This document shows, one piece after another, positions 8,983-17,666 of a stretch of DNA of 64,000 nt. The DNA comes from Streptomyces sp. NBC_01314 (lineage in GTDB: Bacteria; Actinomycetota; Actinomycetes; Streptomycetales; Streptomycetaceae), in contig NZ_CP108394.1 in NCBI RefSeq assembly GCF_041435215.1, forward strand, positions 8,184,001 to 8,248,000, read 5' to 3'. The position numbers were made by a program, and so were the translations under genes. Below the pieces are notes generated by a model, which searched no databases, had not been told where the DNA came from, and saw only the letters and a program-made list of their open reading frames with translations. Each line of letters starts with the position of its first letter. Within the stretch, counting starts at the first letter, position 1.

Positions 8983-10254
8983 ATGCGGCGTGGCATAGCG
9001 GCCACCGCGCTGGTGGCGTCGATCGCCCTCACGGCGACGGCCTGCGGCGGAAGCGACAGCGGCGACTCGGCCGACGGTCCGGTCACCATCACCTGGTGGG
9101 ACACCTCCAACGCCACCAATGAGGCACCGACGTACAAGGCCTTGGTCAAGGAGTTCGAGGCCGCCAACAAGGACATCAAGGTCAAGTACGTCAACGTGCC
9201 CTTCGACCAGGCGCAGAACAAGTTCGACACCGCCGCCGGCGCCACGGGCGCCCCGGACATCCTGCGCTCCGAGGTCGGCTGGACCCCCGCCTTCGCCAAG
9301 AAGGGCTTCTTCCTGCCGCTGGACGGCACCGACGCCCTCAAGGACCAGGACAAGTTCCAGCCCAGCCTGATCAAGCAGGCCCAGTACGACGGCAAGACCT
9401 ACGGCGTCCCGTTCGTCACCGACACCCTCGCACTGGTCTACAACAAGGCCCTCTTCGAGAAGGCCGGCATCACCGAGGCCCCCAGGAGCTGGGACGACCT
9501 GAAGAAGGCCGCCGCCACCATCAAGGACAAGACCGACGTCGACGGCTACTGGGGCTCCACCCAGGCCTACTACGCCCAGTCCTTCCTCTACGGCGAGGGC
9601 ACCGACACCGTCGACGTCGCCGCCAAGAAGATCACCGTCGACTCCGCCGAGGCGAAGAAGGCGTACGGCACCTGGCTGGACCTCTTCGACGGCAAGGGCC
9701 TGCACAAGGCGGACACCACGGCCGACGCCTACGCCCACATCCAGGACGCCTTCGTCAACGGCAAGGTCGCCTCGATCGTCCAGGGCCCGTGGGAGATCAC
9801 CAACTTCTACAAGGGCTCGGCGTTCAAGGACAAGGCCAACCTGGGCATCGCCACCGTCCCGGCCGGCTCCACCGGCAAGGCGGGCGCCCCGACCGGCGGC
9901 CACAACCTGTCCGTCTACGCCGGCTCGGACAAGGCGCACCAGGAGGCGTCGCTGAAGTTCGTCAACTTCATGACCTCGGCGAAGTCCCAGGAGACCATCG
10001 CCCTGAAGAACTCCACGCTGCCCACGCGTGACGACGCCTACACCACCGAGGTCAAGGCCGACCCGGGCATCGCCGGCTACCAGACCGTCCTCGCCGCCGC
10101 CCAGCCGCGCCCCGAGCTGCCCGAGTACAGCTCGCTGTGGGGCCCGCTCGACACCGAGCTGCTCGCCGTCGCCGGCGGCAAGGAGTCCCTCGACAAGGGC
10201 CTGGGCAACGCGGAGACCGCGATCGCCAAGCTGGTCCCCGATTTCGGCAAGTGA
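8983..10254 (+). CDS. malE: maltose/maltodextrin-binding lipoprotein
   Basis: A 423-residue extracellular solute-binding protein (family 1). The signal peptide MRRGIAATALVASIALTATAC ends in a lipobox, with Cys21 as the lipidated residue. The mature protein starts GGSDSGDSADGPVTITWWD and carries the family's two lobes. It captures maltodextrins for the MalFG permease. ATG at 8983 follows AAGGAG by 5 bases. It is first in the malE-malF-malG-aglA order and is separated from malF by a 144-base gap containing a strong hairpin, which fits higher expression of the binding protein than of the permeases. Confidence 0.95.
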   Translation: MRRGIAATALVASIALTATACGGSDSGDSADGPVTITWWDTSNATNEAPTYKALVKEFEAANKDIKVKYVNVPFDQAQNKFDTAAGATGAPDILRSEVGWTPAFAKKGFFLPLDGTDALKDQDKFQPSLIKQAQYDGKTYGVPFVTDTLALVYNKALFEKAGITEAPRSWDDLKKAAATIKDKTDVDGYWGSTQAYYAQSFLYGEGTDTVDVAAKKITVDSAEAKKAYGTWLDLFDGKGLHKADTTADAYAHIQDAFVNGKVASIVQGPWEITNFYKGSAFKDKANLGIATVPAGSTGKAGAPTGGHNLSVYAGSDKAHQEASLKFVNFMTSAKSQETIALKNSTLPTRDDAYTTEVKADPGIAGYQTVLAAAQPRPELPEYSSLWGPLDTELLAVAGGKESLDKGLGNAETAIAKLVPDFGK

Positions 10255-10260
10255 TCCCGC

Positions 10261-10310
10261 GTGACCGCCGCGTTCTCCCCGGACCCTCGGGGAACGGATG
10301 CGGCGGTCAC
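10261..10310 (+). terminator. intercistronic hairpin between malE and malF
   Basis: GTGACCGCCGC (10261-10271) pairs perfectly with GCGGCGGTCAC (10300-10310). An inner stem CCCCG/CGGGG lies inside the loop. There is no U-tract, so it is more likely a partial terminator or a 3' stabiliser of malE mRNA than a full stop before malF. Confidence 0.7.
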
Positions 10311-10398
10311 CGGCCTGTCCCCGGAGCGGCCCGGCCCAGGGCCGCCCAGCCCCTGACCTGTCAGTGATTGCCAGTGATCTTCCAGAAGGTGTCGAACG

Positions 10399-11403
10399 AT
10401 GACAGTCGCCATCGACCGAGCGACCGGCAAGCGCCGAGGTGAACCGGGCGGGCGCCCGGGCCGGCTGACGCGTCTGAGGCAGTCGTACCAGCGGTACTGG
10501 TACGCGTACGCGATGATCGCCCCGGTGGTCGTCGTGCTCGGCGTCCTGGTGCTGTATCCGCTGGCGCGCGGTTTCTATCTCACGCTCACCAACGCCAACA
10601 GCCTCAACTCGGCGCGCACCATCGGCGTCAACCACATCAAGGCCACCTACGAGTTCATCGGCCTCGACAACTACGCCGACATCCTGTGGGGCCCGACCTC
10701 GTACGACCGTTTCTGGTCGCACTTCGTCTGGACGATCGTCTGGACGGCCCTCTGCGTCGCCCTGCACTACGTCATCGGGCTCGGCCTCGCGCTGCTGCTC
10801 GACCAGAAGCTGCGCGGCCGCACCTTCTACCGGCTGATCCTGGTCCTGCCGTGGGCCGTGCCCACCTTCGTCACCGTCTTCGGCTGGCGGTTCATGCTCG
10901 CCGACGGCGGTGTCATCAACGCCGGCCTCGAAGCGCTGCACCTGCCGGCCCCGCTGTGGCTGGAGGACACCTTCTGGCAGCGGTTCGCCGCGATCATGGT
11001 CAACACGTGGTGCGGTGTGCCGTTCATGATGGTCTCGCTGCTCGGCGGACTGCAGTCCATCGACACGTCCCTGTACGAGGCCGCGGAGATGGACGGCGCG
11101 AGTGCCTGGCAGCGCTTCCGCTACGTCACCCTGCCGGGCCTGAGGTCCGTCAGCTCCACCGTCGTACTCCTCGGCATCATCTGGACGTTCAACCAGTTCG
11201 CCGTCATCTTCCTGCTGTTCGGCGACACCGCGCCCGAAGCGCAGATCCTCGTGACCTGGGCGTACTACCTCGGCTTCGGACAACAGCCGCGTGACTTCGC
11301 GCAGTCGGCGGCCTACGGCATCCTGCTGCTGGCCATCCTGATCGTCTTCACCTCCGTCTACCGCCGCTGGCTGAACCGCGATGAGCAGCAGCTCGCGATC
11401 TGA
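10399..11403 (+). CDS. malF: maltose ABC transporter permease MalF
   Basis: A 334-residue inner-membrane permease with six helices. The cytoplasmic EAA loop is visible as YEAAEMDGASAWQRFRYVTL, the docking site for the ATPase. No ATP-binding subunit is encoded nearby. In Streptomyces a shared ATPase (MsiK) encoded elsewhere is known to energise several sugar importers and would be expected to do so here. GAAGG lies 12 bases upstream of the ATG. malG follows after 13 bases. Confidence 0.94.
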   Translation: MTVAIDRATGKRRGEPGGRPGRLTRLRQSYQRYWYAYAMIAPVVVVLGVLVLYPLARGFYLTLTNANSLNSARTIGVNHIKATYEFIGLDNYADILWGPTSYDRFWSHFVWTIVWTALCVALHYVIGLGLALLLDQKLRGRTFYRLILVLPWAVPTFVTVFGWRFMLADGGVINAGLEALHLPAPLWLEDTFWQRFAAIMVNTWCGVPFMMVSLLGGLQSIDTSLYEAAEMDGASAWQRFRYVTLPGLRSVSSTVVLLGIIWTFNQFAVIFLLFGDTAPEAQILVTWAYYLGFGQQPRDFAQSAAYGILLLAILIVFTSVYRRWLNRDEQQLAI

Positions 11404-11416
11404 GGCAGGAGCCCCC

Positions 11417-12328
11417 ATGAGCACCACGACCGTCAAGACCACGGCTCCGGAAGACCGGTCGGCCGCGCGGACCACCGCGCCCCGCGGCACGCGCCGACGC
11501 GGCGAGAACAGCCTCGCCGGGGCCATCGCCTCCCACGCGATCCTCATCGTGGCGAGTCTGGCCGCGCTCTTCCCGATCGCCTGGCTGCTGTTCCTGTCCC
11601 TCGGCCCGGACAAGGACGATTACCTGCATCCCGGGCGCATCTTCGGCAAGATGACATTTGCCAACTACTCGTACGTGCTCCAGGAGACACCGTTCTTCGA
11701 CTGGCTGGTCAGCACCCTCGTCGTCTCGCTCGGCACCACCGTCATCGGGGTGCTGATCGCGGCGACCACCGGCTACGCGGTCTCCCGCATGCGCTTTCCG
11801 GGCTACCGGAAGTTCATGTGGGTGCTCCTGGTCACGCAGATGTTCCCGGTAGCCGTACTGATGGTCCCGATGTACGAGATCCTGTCGGAACTGAAGCTCA
11901 TCGACAGCTACCTCGGCCTCGTCCTCGTCTACTGCTCGACGGCCGTGCCGTACTGCGCCTGGCTGCTCAAGGGCTACTTCGACACGATCCCCTTCGAGAT
12001 CGACGAGGCCGGACGCGTCGACGGGCTGACCCCCTTCGGCACGTTCGCACGGCTGATCCTGCCGCTCGCCAAGCCGGGCCTCGCGGTCGCCGCGTTCTAC
12101 AGCTTCATCACCGCGTTCGGGGAGGTCGCGTTCGCCTCGACGTTCATGCTGTCCGACACGAAGTACACCTTCGCCGTCGGCCTGCAGAGCTTCGTCAGCG
12201 AACACGACGCCCAGCGCAACCTGATGGCCGCCACCGCCGTACTGGTCGCGATCCCCGTCTCCGCGTTCTTCTACCTCGTGCAGAAGAACCTGGTGACCGG
12301 GCTGACGGCCGGCGGCACCAAGGGCTGA
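11417..12328 (+). CDS. malG: maltose ABC transporter permease MalG
   Basis: A 303-residue second permease subunit with six helices. Its EAA loop reads DEAGRVDGLTPFGTFARLIL. ATG at 11417 was chosen because a GGAG lies just upstream; a longer frame reaches back into the malF 3' end but adds low-complexity residues (MSSSSRSEAGAP). It is translated right after malF, as expected for a heterodimeric pore. Downstream, before aglA, is a solo copy of the dispersed GCGCAGTTCCCC element. Confidence 0.94.
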   Translation: MSTTTVKTTAPEDRSAARTTAPRGTRRRGENSLAGAIASHAILIVASLAALFPIAWLLFLSLGPDKDDYLHPGRIFGKMTFANYSYVLQETPFFDWLVSTLVVSLGTTVIGVLIAATTGYAVSRMRFPGYRKFMWVLLVTQMFPVAVLMVPMYEILSELKLIDSYLGLVLVYCSTAVPYCAWLLKGYFDTIPFEIDEAGRVDGLTPFGTFARLILPLAKPGLAVAAFYSFITAFGEVAFASTFMLSDTKYTFAVGLQSFVSEHDAQRNLMAATAVLVAIPVSAFFYLVQKNLVTGLTAGGTKG

Positions 12329-12381
12329 CCGCCGGTTGAGCCGCGACGGGCCGTAGTTTGTCCGCGGCTCTCGTCATGGCT

Positions 12382-12414
12382 GGTCGCGCAGTTCCCCGCG
12401 CCCCTTGAGGCGCG
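12382..12414 (+). repeat. solo copy of the dispersed GCGCAGTTCCCCGCGCCCCT element
   Basis: GGTCGCGCAGTTCCCCGCGC followed by CCCTT, 54 bases after the malG stop. The end forms a local hairpin CGCGCC-CCTTGA-GGCGCG (12397-12414). There is no partner arm nearby, unlike the four paired copies elsewhere. It could act as a 3' processing or weak termination signal between malG and aglA. Confidence 0.75.
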
Positions 12415-12521
12415 GGTGGCGGCCGCGGTGCCGATCCGACCCCGCTGACACCGCGGCCGCCTCTGTCACCCGTCCCGTATCTACCTCTGACCCGATGACT
12501 CCCTTACGCACCAAGGACGCC

Positions 12522-14201
12522 ATGAGCCAGCAGCACTCCGCCGACACGGCCCCGACCTCCGCCGCCACCGTCGCCCAGCGCAGCGACTGGTGGCGCGACG
12601 CGGTGATCTACCAGGTCTATCCGCGCAGCTTCGCCGACAGCAACGGCGACGGCATGGGCGACCTGGAGGGCGTACGTTCCCGGCTCCCGTACCTGCGCGA
12701 CCTCGGCATCGACGCCGTATGGCTCAGCCCCTTCTACGCCTCCCCCCAGGCCGACGCCGGCTACGACGTCGCCGACTACCGCGCGGTGGACCCGATGTTC
12801 GGGTCGTTGCTGGACGCGGACGCCCTGATCCGCGACGCCCACGACCTGGGTCTGCGCATCATCGTCGACCTGGTTCCCAACCACTCCTCCGACCAGCACG
12901 AGTGGTTCAGGCGGGCGGTCGCGGAGGGCCCGGGCTCGCCGCTGCGCGACCGCTACCACTTCCGCGAGGGCAAGGGCGCGTCCGGCGAACTCCCCCCGAA
13001 CGACTGGGAGTCCATCTTCGGCGGCCCCGCCTGGACGCGGGTCACGGAGCCGGACGGCACCCCGGGCGCCTGGTACCTGCACCTGTTCGCCCCGGAACAG
13101 CCCGACTTCAACTGGGACCACCCGGCGGTCGGCGACGAGTTCCGCTCCGTCCTGCGCTTCTGGCTCGACATGGGTGTGGACGGCTTCCGCATCGACGTGG
13201 CCCACGGCCTGGTGAAAGCGGCCGGCCTCCCGGACCTCGGCGCCCACGAACAGCTGAAACTGCTGGGCAACGATGTCATGCCGTTCTTCGACCAGGACGG
13301 CGTCCACGCGATCTACCGCGAGTGGCGCCTGGTGCTGGACGAGTACGCGGGGGAGCGCATCTTCGTGGCGGAGGCGTGGACCCCGACGGTCGAACGCACC
13401 GCGAACTACGTCCGCCCGGACGAACTCCACCAGGCCTTCAACTTCCAGTACCTGGGCACGTACTGGGACGCGGCGGAGCTGAAGGTCGTCATCGACCGCA
13501 CGCTGGACGCGATGCGCCCGGTCAACGCCCCAGCCACCTGGGTCCTGTCGAACCACGACGTGACCCGCCACGCGACCCGCTTCGCGAACGGACCGGGCCT
13601 GGGCACACAGATCCGCCTGGCGGGCGACCGCGGACTGGGCCTGCGCCGCGCCCGCGCGGCCTCCCTTCTGATGCTGGCGCTCCCGGGCTCGGCCTACGTC
13701 TACCAGGGCGAGGAACTGGGCCTCCCCGACGTCGTCGACCTCCCGGACGAGGTCCGCCAGGACCCGGCGTACTTCCGGGGCGCCGGCCAGGACGGCTTCC
13801 GCGACGGCTGCCGCGTCCCGATCCCGTGGACCCGGTCCGGCTCGTCGTACGGCTTCGGCGGGGGCGGCTCCTGGCTGCCGCAGCCCGCCGAGTGGGGCGA
13901 CCTGAGCATCGAGGCCCAGACGGGCGCCGCGGGCTCGACCCTGGAGCTGTACCGCACCGCCCTGTCCGTCCGCCGCGAGGAGCCCGGTCTCGGCGCGGGC
14001 GACTCGGTCGAGTGGCTGAAGGCGCCCGCAGGTGTCCTGGCCTTCCGCCGGGGGGACTTCGTGTGCGTCGCGAACACGACGGGCGAGACGGTCACGATCC
14101 CCGCGTACGGCCGCGTCCTGCTCGCCAGCGGCGAGCTGACCACAGCCGAGGACGAGACGAAGCTGCCGGGGGACACAACGGTCTGGTGGACGACCGTCTG
14201 A
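12522..14201 (+). CDS. aglA: alpha-glucosidase, glycoside hydrolase family 13
   Basis: A 559-residue cytoplasmic enzyme that releases glucose from imported maltose and maltodextrins. The GH13 barrel begins WWRDAVIYQVYPRSFADSNG. The nucleophile is Asp225 in DGFRIDVAH, the acid/base Glu284 in FVAEAWT and the third carboxylate Asp346 in SNHDVTR. Region I is DLVPNHSS. There is no signal peptide, consistent with an intracellular role after MalEFG uptake. ATG at 12522 has AAGGA upstream; an in-frame ATG at 12495 is possible. It is last in the maltose cluster and is closed by a strong hairpin at 14217. Confidence 0.95.
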   Translation: MSQQHSADTAPTSAATVAQRSDWWRDAVIYQVYPRSFADSNGDGMGDLEGVRSRLPYLRDLGIDAVWLSPFYASPQADAGYDVADYRAVDPMFGSLLDADALIRDAHDLGLRIIVDLVPNHSSDQHEWFRRAVAEGPGSPLRDRYHFREGKGASGELPPNDWESIFGGPAWTRVTEPDGTPGAWYLHLFAPEQPDFNWDHPAVGDEFRSVLRFWLDMGVDGFRIDVAHGLVKAAGLPDLGAHEQLKLLGNDVMPFFDQDGVHAIYREWRLVLDEYAGERIFVAEAWTPTVERTANYVRPDELHQAFNFQYLGTYWDAAELKVVIDRTLDAMRPVNAPATWVLSNHDVTRHATRFANGPGLGTQIRLAGDRGLGLRRARAASLLMLALPGSAYVYQGEELGLPDVVDLPDEVRQDPAYFRGAGQDGFRDGCRVPIPWTRSGSSYGFGGGGSWLPQPAEWGDLSIEAQTGAAGSTLELYRTALSVRREEPGLGAGDSVEWLKAPAGVLAFRRGDFVCVANTTGETVTIPAYGRVLLASGELTTAEDETKLPGDTTVWWTTV

Positions 14202-14216
14202 CCGGGCAATCGAGGG

Positions 14217-14245
14217 GCTCGCCACCCGGTTCGGGTGGCGAGCCT
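14217..14245. terminator. terminator hairpin after aglA
   Basis: GGCTCGCCACCCG (14217-14229) and CGGGTGGCGAGCC (14233-14245) form a perfect 13-bp stem with a 3-base loop. It begins 15 bases after the aglA stop and lies between aglA and the convergent regulator gene, so it could serve both strands. Confidence 0.85.
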
Positions 14246-14318
14246 CCCGCGTTCCGTGGGCCTGGGTCCGGGGCGTGGTGGCCACGCCCCGGCTGATCCC
14301 GCCGTGAACCCAGCGGGC

Positions 14319-14972
14319 CTAGCCGCTCAGCCCCAGCTCACCCGCCCGCACCCCCGCCTGGAACCGTGACCCCGCGTCGAACGTGTCGAGCAGTTCGGCG
14401 ACCCGGCGGCGGTAGGTTCGTACGGACATGCCGAGTTGTCGGGCGGCGGTCTCGTCGGTGGCTCCCGAGCCCAGTGCGCGCAGGACCTTCCGGCTCTCGG
14501 CGTCGAGGCGGGGTTGTCCGCCGCGGAGGAAGGCCTTGAGGTCGGTGGCCGTTTCCCAGGCGGCTTCGAAGAGGGCGTACACGCCGCCCACCAGGGTGGG
14601 GGCGGTGGTGAGGGTGTACTCGCGGCCGCCGGCGGAGTGCGAGCCGGCCAGGATCGCGAAGCGGCGGTCGACGATGATCGTCTCGTGGGGGAGGGCGGTG
14701 GCGGCGATCCGCACCAGGGCGCCCCGGTCGGCGAGTTCGCTCAGGTGCGCACGGCTGTGTTCGTCGGCCAGCGCGGCCGGGCTGAGCAGCTTGCGGACCC
14801 GGTGAGAGCCGCTGCCTCGTAGCCGGGCACGGGCGGTCCGGCGGGCTTCGGGGCGGGGCCAGGTGTCGAGGTCGCGGGCGGCACAGACGAACTCCTCCTG
14901 GACGGAGGAGAACAGCCGCTCGGTACGGGTGAGGAGCTCCAGGTCACCGCGGATCGTCACGATCTCTGCCAC
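14319..14972 (-). CDS. LuxR-type helix-turn-helix regulator
   Basis: A 217-residue regulator. The C-terminal region LRALGSGATDETAARQLGMS followed by VRTYRRRVAELLDTF is a LuxR-type DNA-binding domain. The N-terminal 130 residues resemble the sensor part of helix-turn-helix/TrmB-like actinobacterial regulators (HSRAHLSELADRGALVRIAA, then ETIIVDRRFAILAG). The ligand is unknown. It diverges from the aldo-keto reductase gene, with a perfect inverted repeat between the two starts, so that gene is its likely target. Confidence 0.85.
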   Translation of the reverse strand: MAEIVTIRGDLELLTRTERLFSSVQEEFVCAARDLDTWPRPEARRTARARLRGSGSHRVRKLLSPAALADEHSRAHLSELADRGALVRIAATALPHETIIVDRRFAILAGSHSAGGREYTLTTAPTLVGGVYALFEAAWETATDLKAFLRGGQPRLDAESRKVLRALGSGATDETAARQLGMSVRTYRRRVAELLDTFDAGSRFQAGVRAGELGLSG

Positions 14973-14989
14973 GTCGCCATTCTGCCCGA

Positions 14990-15005
14990 TGGCAGCAACC
15001 TGCCA
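14990..15005. promoter_or_regulatory. candidate operator in the regulator/AKR divergent promoter
   Basis: TGGCAG-CAAC-CTGCCA is a perfect inverted repeat with 6-base arms. It sits 18 bases upstream of the regulator start and 42 bases upstream of the aldo-keto reductase start, where an operator used by the regulator would be expected. Confidence 0.5.
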
Positions 15006-15046
15006 GCGGTTCGCGGACCGAACAGCCTCTCGCTGAGGCTGAGTTC

Positions 15047-15910
15047 ATGAACAAAGACGACTGCTTCCGCCTCGGTGGCGACCTTCCGCTCAACCGCGTC
15101 GGCTTCGGGGCCATGCGCCTGCCCACGAACACCTTCCACGGCCCGGCTCGCGATCCCCGGACCGGTCGTGCCGTCCTGCGCCGTGCGGTCGAACTGGGCG
15201 TCAACCACATCGACACCGCCGCCTTCTACACCAGCGGCGACGGCACCGTCCGTGCCAACGCCTTGATCCGCGAGGCCCTCCAGCCCTACCCGGCCGACCT
15301 GGTCATCGCCACGAAGGTCGGCCCGGCCCGTACCCCCGAGGGCGGCCTCGCCGCGACCACCGACCCCGCGGACCTGCGTCCGCTGGTCGAGGAGAACCTC
15401 GAAACCCTCGGCGTGGACCGCCTCGACCTGGTCTATCTGCGCATCGGGGGCGTAGGGCTGCCACCCCACGGCGAGTCCGTCGCCGAACGCTTCGAGGTCC
15501 TGGCCGCGATGCGCGAGGAGGGGGTGATCCGTCATCTCGGTCTCAGCAACGTCGGCGTCGGCCACCTCGCCGAGGCCCGCGCGATCGCGCCCGTCGCGGC
15601 GATCCAGAACCACTTCCACGCCGACAAGCGCGACGACACCGATCTCCTGACCGCCTGCGAGGAGGCCGGCATCGCCTACGTGCCGTTCTTCCCGCTCGGC
15701 GGCGGCCTCACCGACCTCACCGGCGACCGCATCACCGAGGTCGCGGAACGACACGGCGCCACGGTCCCGCAGATCGCCCTGGCCTGGCTGCTCGCCGCCT
15801 CTCCCGTCACGCTGGCCATCCCCGGCACCGGCTCCCTCGACCACCTGGAGGAGAACACCGCCGCCGCCTCGATCACCCTCACCCGAGAGGATCTCGCGGA
15901 CCTCTCCTGA
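15047..15910 (+). CDS. aldo/keto reductase
   Basis: A 287-residue NAD(P)H-dependent oxidoreductase with an AKR barrel: VGFGAMRLPT near the start, catalytic Asp and Tyr in HIDTAAFYTSG, Lys in VIATKVGP, and cofactor-binding IPGTGSLDHLEEN near the end. At the position where most AKRs have the catalytic His (usually LIHRPD or LHWP), this one reads VYLRIGG. It therefore belongs to the subgroup with arginine there, as I recall for E. coli YdbC. Substrate unknown. It is probably controlled by the divergent LuxR-type gene. Confidence 0.9.
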   Translation: MNKDDCFRLGGDLPLNRVGFGAMRLPTNTFHGPARDPRTGRAVLRRAVELGVNHIDTAAFYTSGDGTVRANALIREALQPYPADLVIATKVGPARTPEGGLAATTDPADLRPLVEENLETLGVDRLDLVYLRIGGVGLPPHGESVAERFEVLAAMREEGVIRHLGLSNVGVGHLAEARAIAPVAAIQNHFHADKRDDTDLLTACEEAGIAYVPFFPLGGGLTDLTGDRITEVAERHGATVPQIALAWLLAASPVTLAIPGTGSLDHLEENTAAASITLTREDLADLS

Positions 15911-15980
15911 CGCCACCCGGTCCCCAACGCCCCACCCTGTGAAGAGATTTCGGGGGCGTGAAGAAGGTGTGTCCGGAGGG

Positions 15981-16047
15981 TTGACCGTGCGACAAGCGGA
16001 CTCGTACCTTCCTGTCGGCTGAAAGTTTTCAGCCATCTTGCAGCAAG
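15981..16047 (+). promoter_or_regulatory. alpha-amylase promoter with two palindromic operators
   Basis: TTGACC (15981-15986) and TACCTT (16005-16010) form a promoter with an 18-base spacer. Starting near the predicted +1 is a perfect 18-bp palindrome GGCTGAAAGTTTTCAGCC (16017-16034). Two bases later is a perfect 11-bp palindrome CTTGCAGCAAG (16037-16047). The second shares TTGCAGCAAG with the malE promoter and is a probable MalR site. The first may be a second regulator's site or an RNA hairpin at the mRNA 5' end. Confidence 0.7.
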
Positions 16048-16131
16048 AAACGGCAACCGATTGTGCGTGGGCCGCCCTTCGGCCCCCGGCCCCTCCCCTT
16101 CGGATCCCTTCAATGGAGAAGGACCCCACAC

Positions 16132-17514
16132 ATGACCAGCAGAACCCTCTCCGGTGCGCTCGCTCTCGCGGCGGGCGCGTCGATCGCGCTCGCGGTGCCC
16201 GCGGGAAGCGCGTACGCGTCGCCCCCCGGGACCAAGGACGTCACCGCCGTCCTGTTCGAGTGGAGCTTCGCCTCCGTCGCCAAGGAGTGCGCCAACACCC
16301 TCGGGCCGAACGGGTACGGATACGTCCAGGTCTCGCCGCCCGCCGAGCACATACAGGGCTCGCAGTGGTGGACGTCGTACCAGCCGGTCAGCTACCGGAT
16401 CGCCGGGCGGCTCGGTGACGCCACCGCCTTCCGGAACATGGTCGACACCTGCCACGCGGCCGGCGTCAAGGTCGTCGTCGACACCGTCGTCAACCACATG
16501 TCCGCGGGGAGCGGCACCGGCACCGGGGGGTCGTCGTACACGAAGTACGACTACCCCGGCCTCTACTCCTCCTTCGACTTCGACGACTGCACCTCCACCG
16601 TCAGCGACTACACCAACCGCGCCAACGTCCAGAACTGCGAGCTCGTCACCCTCGCCGACCTGGACACCGGTGAGGAGTACGTCCGGTCGGCCGTCGCCGG
16701 GTACATGAACAGCCTGCTCGGGTACGGCGTCGACGGCTTCCGGATCGACGCCGCCAAGCACATCCCCGCCGCCGACCTCGCCAACATCAAGTCGCGGCTG
16801 AGCAACACGTCCGTGTACTGGAAGCAGGAGGCCATCCACGGGGCCGGGGAGGCCGTCCAGCCGAGCGAGTACACGGGCAACGGGGACGTACAGGAGTTCC
16901 GGTACGCCTTCGACCTCAAGCGGGTCTTCAACAACGAGAACCTCGCCTACCTCAAGAACTACGGCGAGGGCTGGGGGTACATGAGCGGCTCGGTCGCCGG
17001 GGTCTTCGTCGACAACCACGACACCGAGCGCAACGGCTCCACCCTCAGCTACAAGGACGGCGCCACCTACACGATGGCCAACGTCTTCATGCTGGCGTAC
17101 CCGTACGGCGCGCCCGACATCAACTCCGGCTACGAGTTCTCCTCCACCGACGCCGGGCCGCCCAACGGCGGTACGGTCAACGCCTGTTGGCAGGACGGCT
17201 GGAAGTGCCAGCACGCCTGGCCGGAGATCATGCGCATGGTCGCCTTCCGCAACGCCACCCGCGGTGAGGCCGTCACGAACTGGTGGGACAACGGGGGCGA
17301 CGCGATCGCCTTCGGGCGCGGCAGCAAGGGCTTCGTGGCCGTCAATCACGAGTCGAGCAGCCTCGGCCGCACGTACCAGACCTCCCTCGCGGCCGGGACG
17401 TACTGCGACGTGCAGAGCAACACGACGGTGACCGTCAACGGCTCGGGCCGGTTCACCGCCACCCTCGGCGCCAACACCGCCCTCGCGATCTACGCCGGCA
17501 AGTCCACCTGCTGA
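16132..17514 (+). CDS. aml: secreted alpha-amylase, GH13
   Basis: A 460-residue exoenzyme that cuts internal alpha-1,4 bonds of starch. The signal peptide ends about AGSAYA before [17 protein letters not shown]. The GH13 residues are Asp206 ([10 protein letters not shown]), Glu233 (YWKQEAIHG) and Asp297 (VDNHDTER). The short barrel and C-terminal beta domain ([20 protein letters not shown] onward) match Streptomyces/animal-type amylases. There is no separate starch-binding domain. ATG at 16132 follows AGAAGGA. It lies directly upstream of the amylopullulanase, whose promoter carries related motifs. Confidence 0.95.
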   Translation: MTSRTLSGALALAAGASIALAVPAGSAYASPPGTKDVTAVLFEWSFASVAKECANTLGPNGYGYVQVSPPAEHIQGSQWWTSYQPVSYRIAGRLGDATAFRNMVDTCHAAGVKVVVDTVVNHMSAGSGTGTGGSSYTKYDYPGLYSSFDFDDCTSTVSDYTNRANVQNCELVTLADLDTGEEYVRSAVAGYMNSLLGYGVDGFRIDAAKHIPAADLANIKSRLSNTSVYWKQEAIHGAGEAVQPSEYTGNGDVQEFRYAFDLKRVFNNENLAYLKNYGEGWGYMSGSVAGVFVDNHDTERNGSTLSYKDGATYTMANVFMLAYPYGAPDINSGYEFSSTDAGPPNGGTVNACWQDGWKCQHAWPEIMRMVAFRNATRGEAVTNWWDNGGDAIAFGRGSKGFVAVNHESSSLGRTYQTSLAAGTYCDVQSNTTVTVNGSGRFTATLGANTALAIYAGKSTC

Positions 17515-17560
17515 GGGGCTCCACCCGCCGGCCGCGACAAGCGCGCCCGAAAGTTTCCCT

Positions 17561-17624
17561 GAAAGCTCTTTCCGTTACTTTCAAGCCTCTTGCTGAAAAG
17601 CTTTCGGCGGCGATACGGTCGCGC
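17561..17624 (+). promoter_or_regulatory. amylopullulanase promoter with GAAAG/CTTTC and CTTGC motifs
   Basis: GAAAGCTCTTTC (17561-17572) is a perfect palindrome. It is followed by TTTCAAGCCTCTTGCTGAAA, where CAAG pairs with CTTG and TTTCA pairs with TGAAA. TTGCTG at 17590-17595 and TACGGT at 17614-17619 could be -35 and -10 with an 18-base spacer. CTTGCTGAAAAG joins the CTTGC half-site and the TGAAA half-site that are separate in the amylase promoter. The ribosome binding site AAGGAG is at 17654-17659. Confidence 0.5.
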
Positions 17625-17666
17625 GGGGTCGGACCCACCAGAGCCGTCATCGCAAGGAGTCCATCT

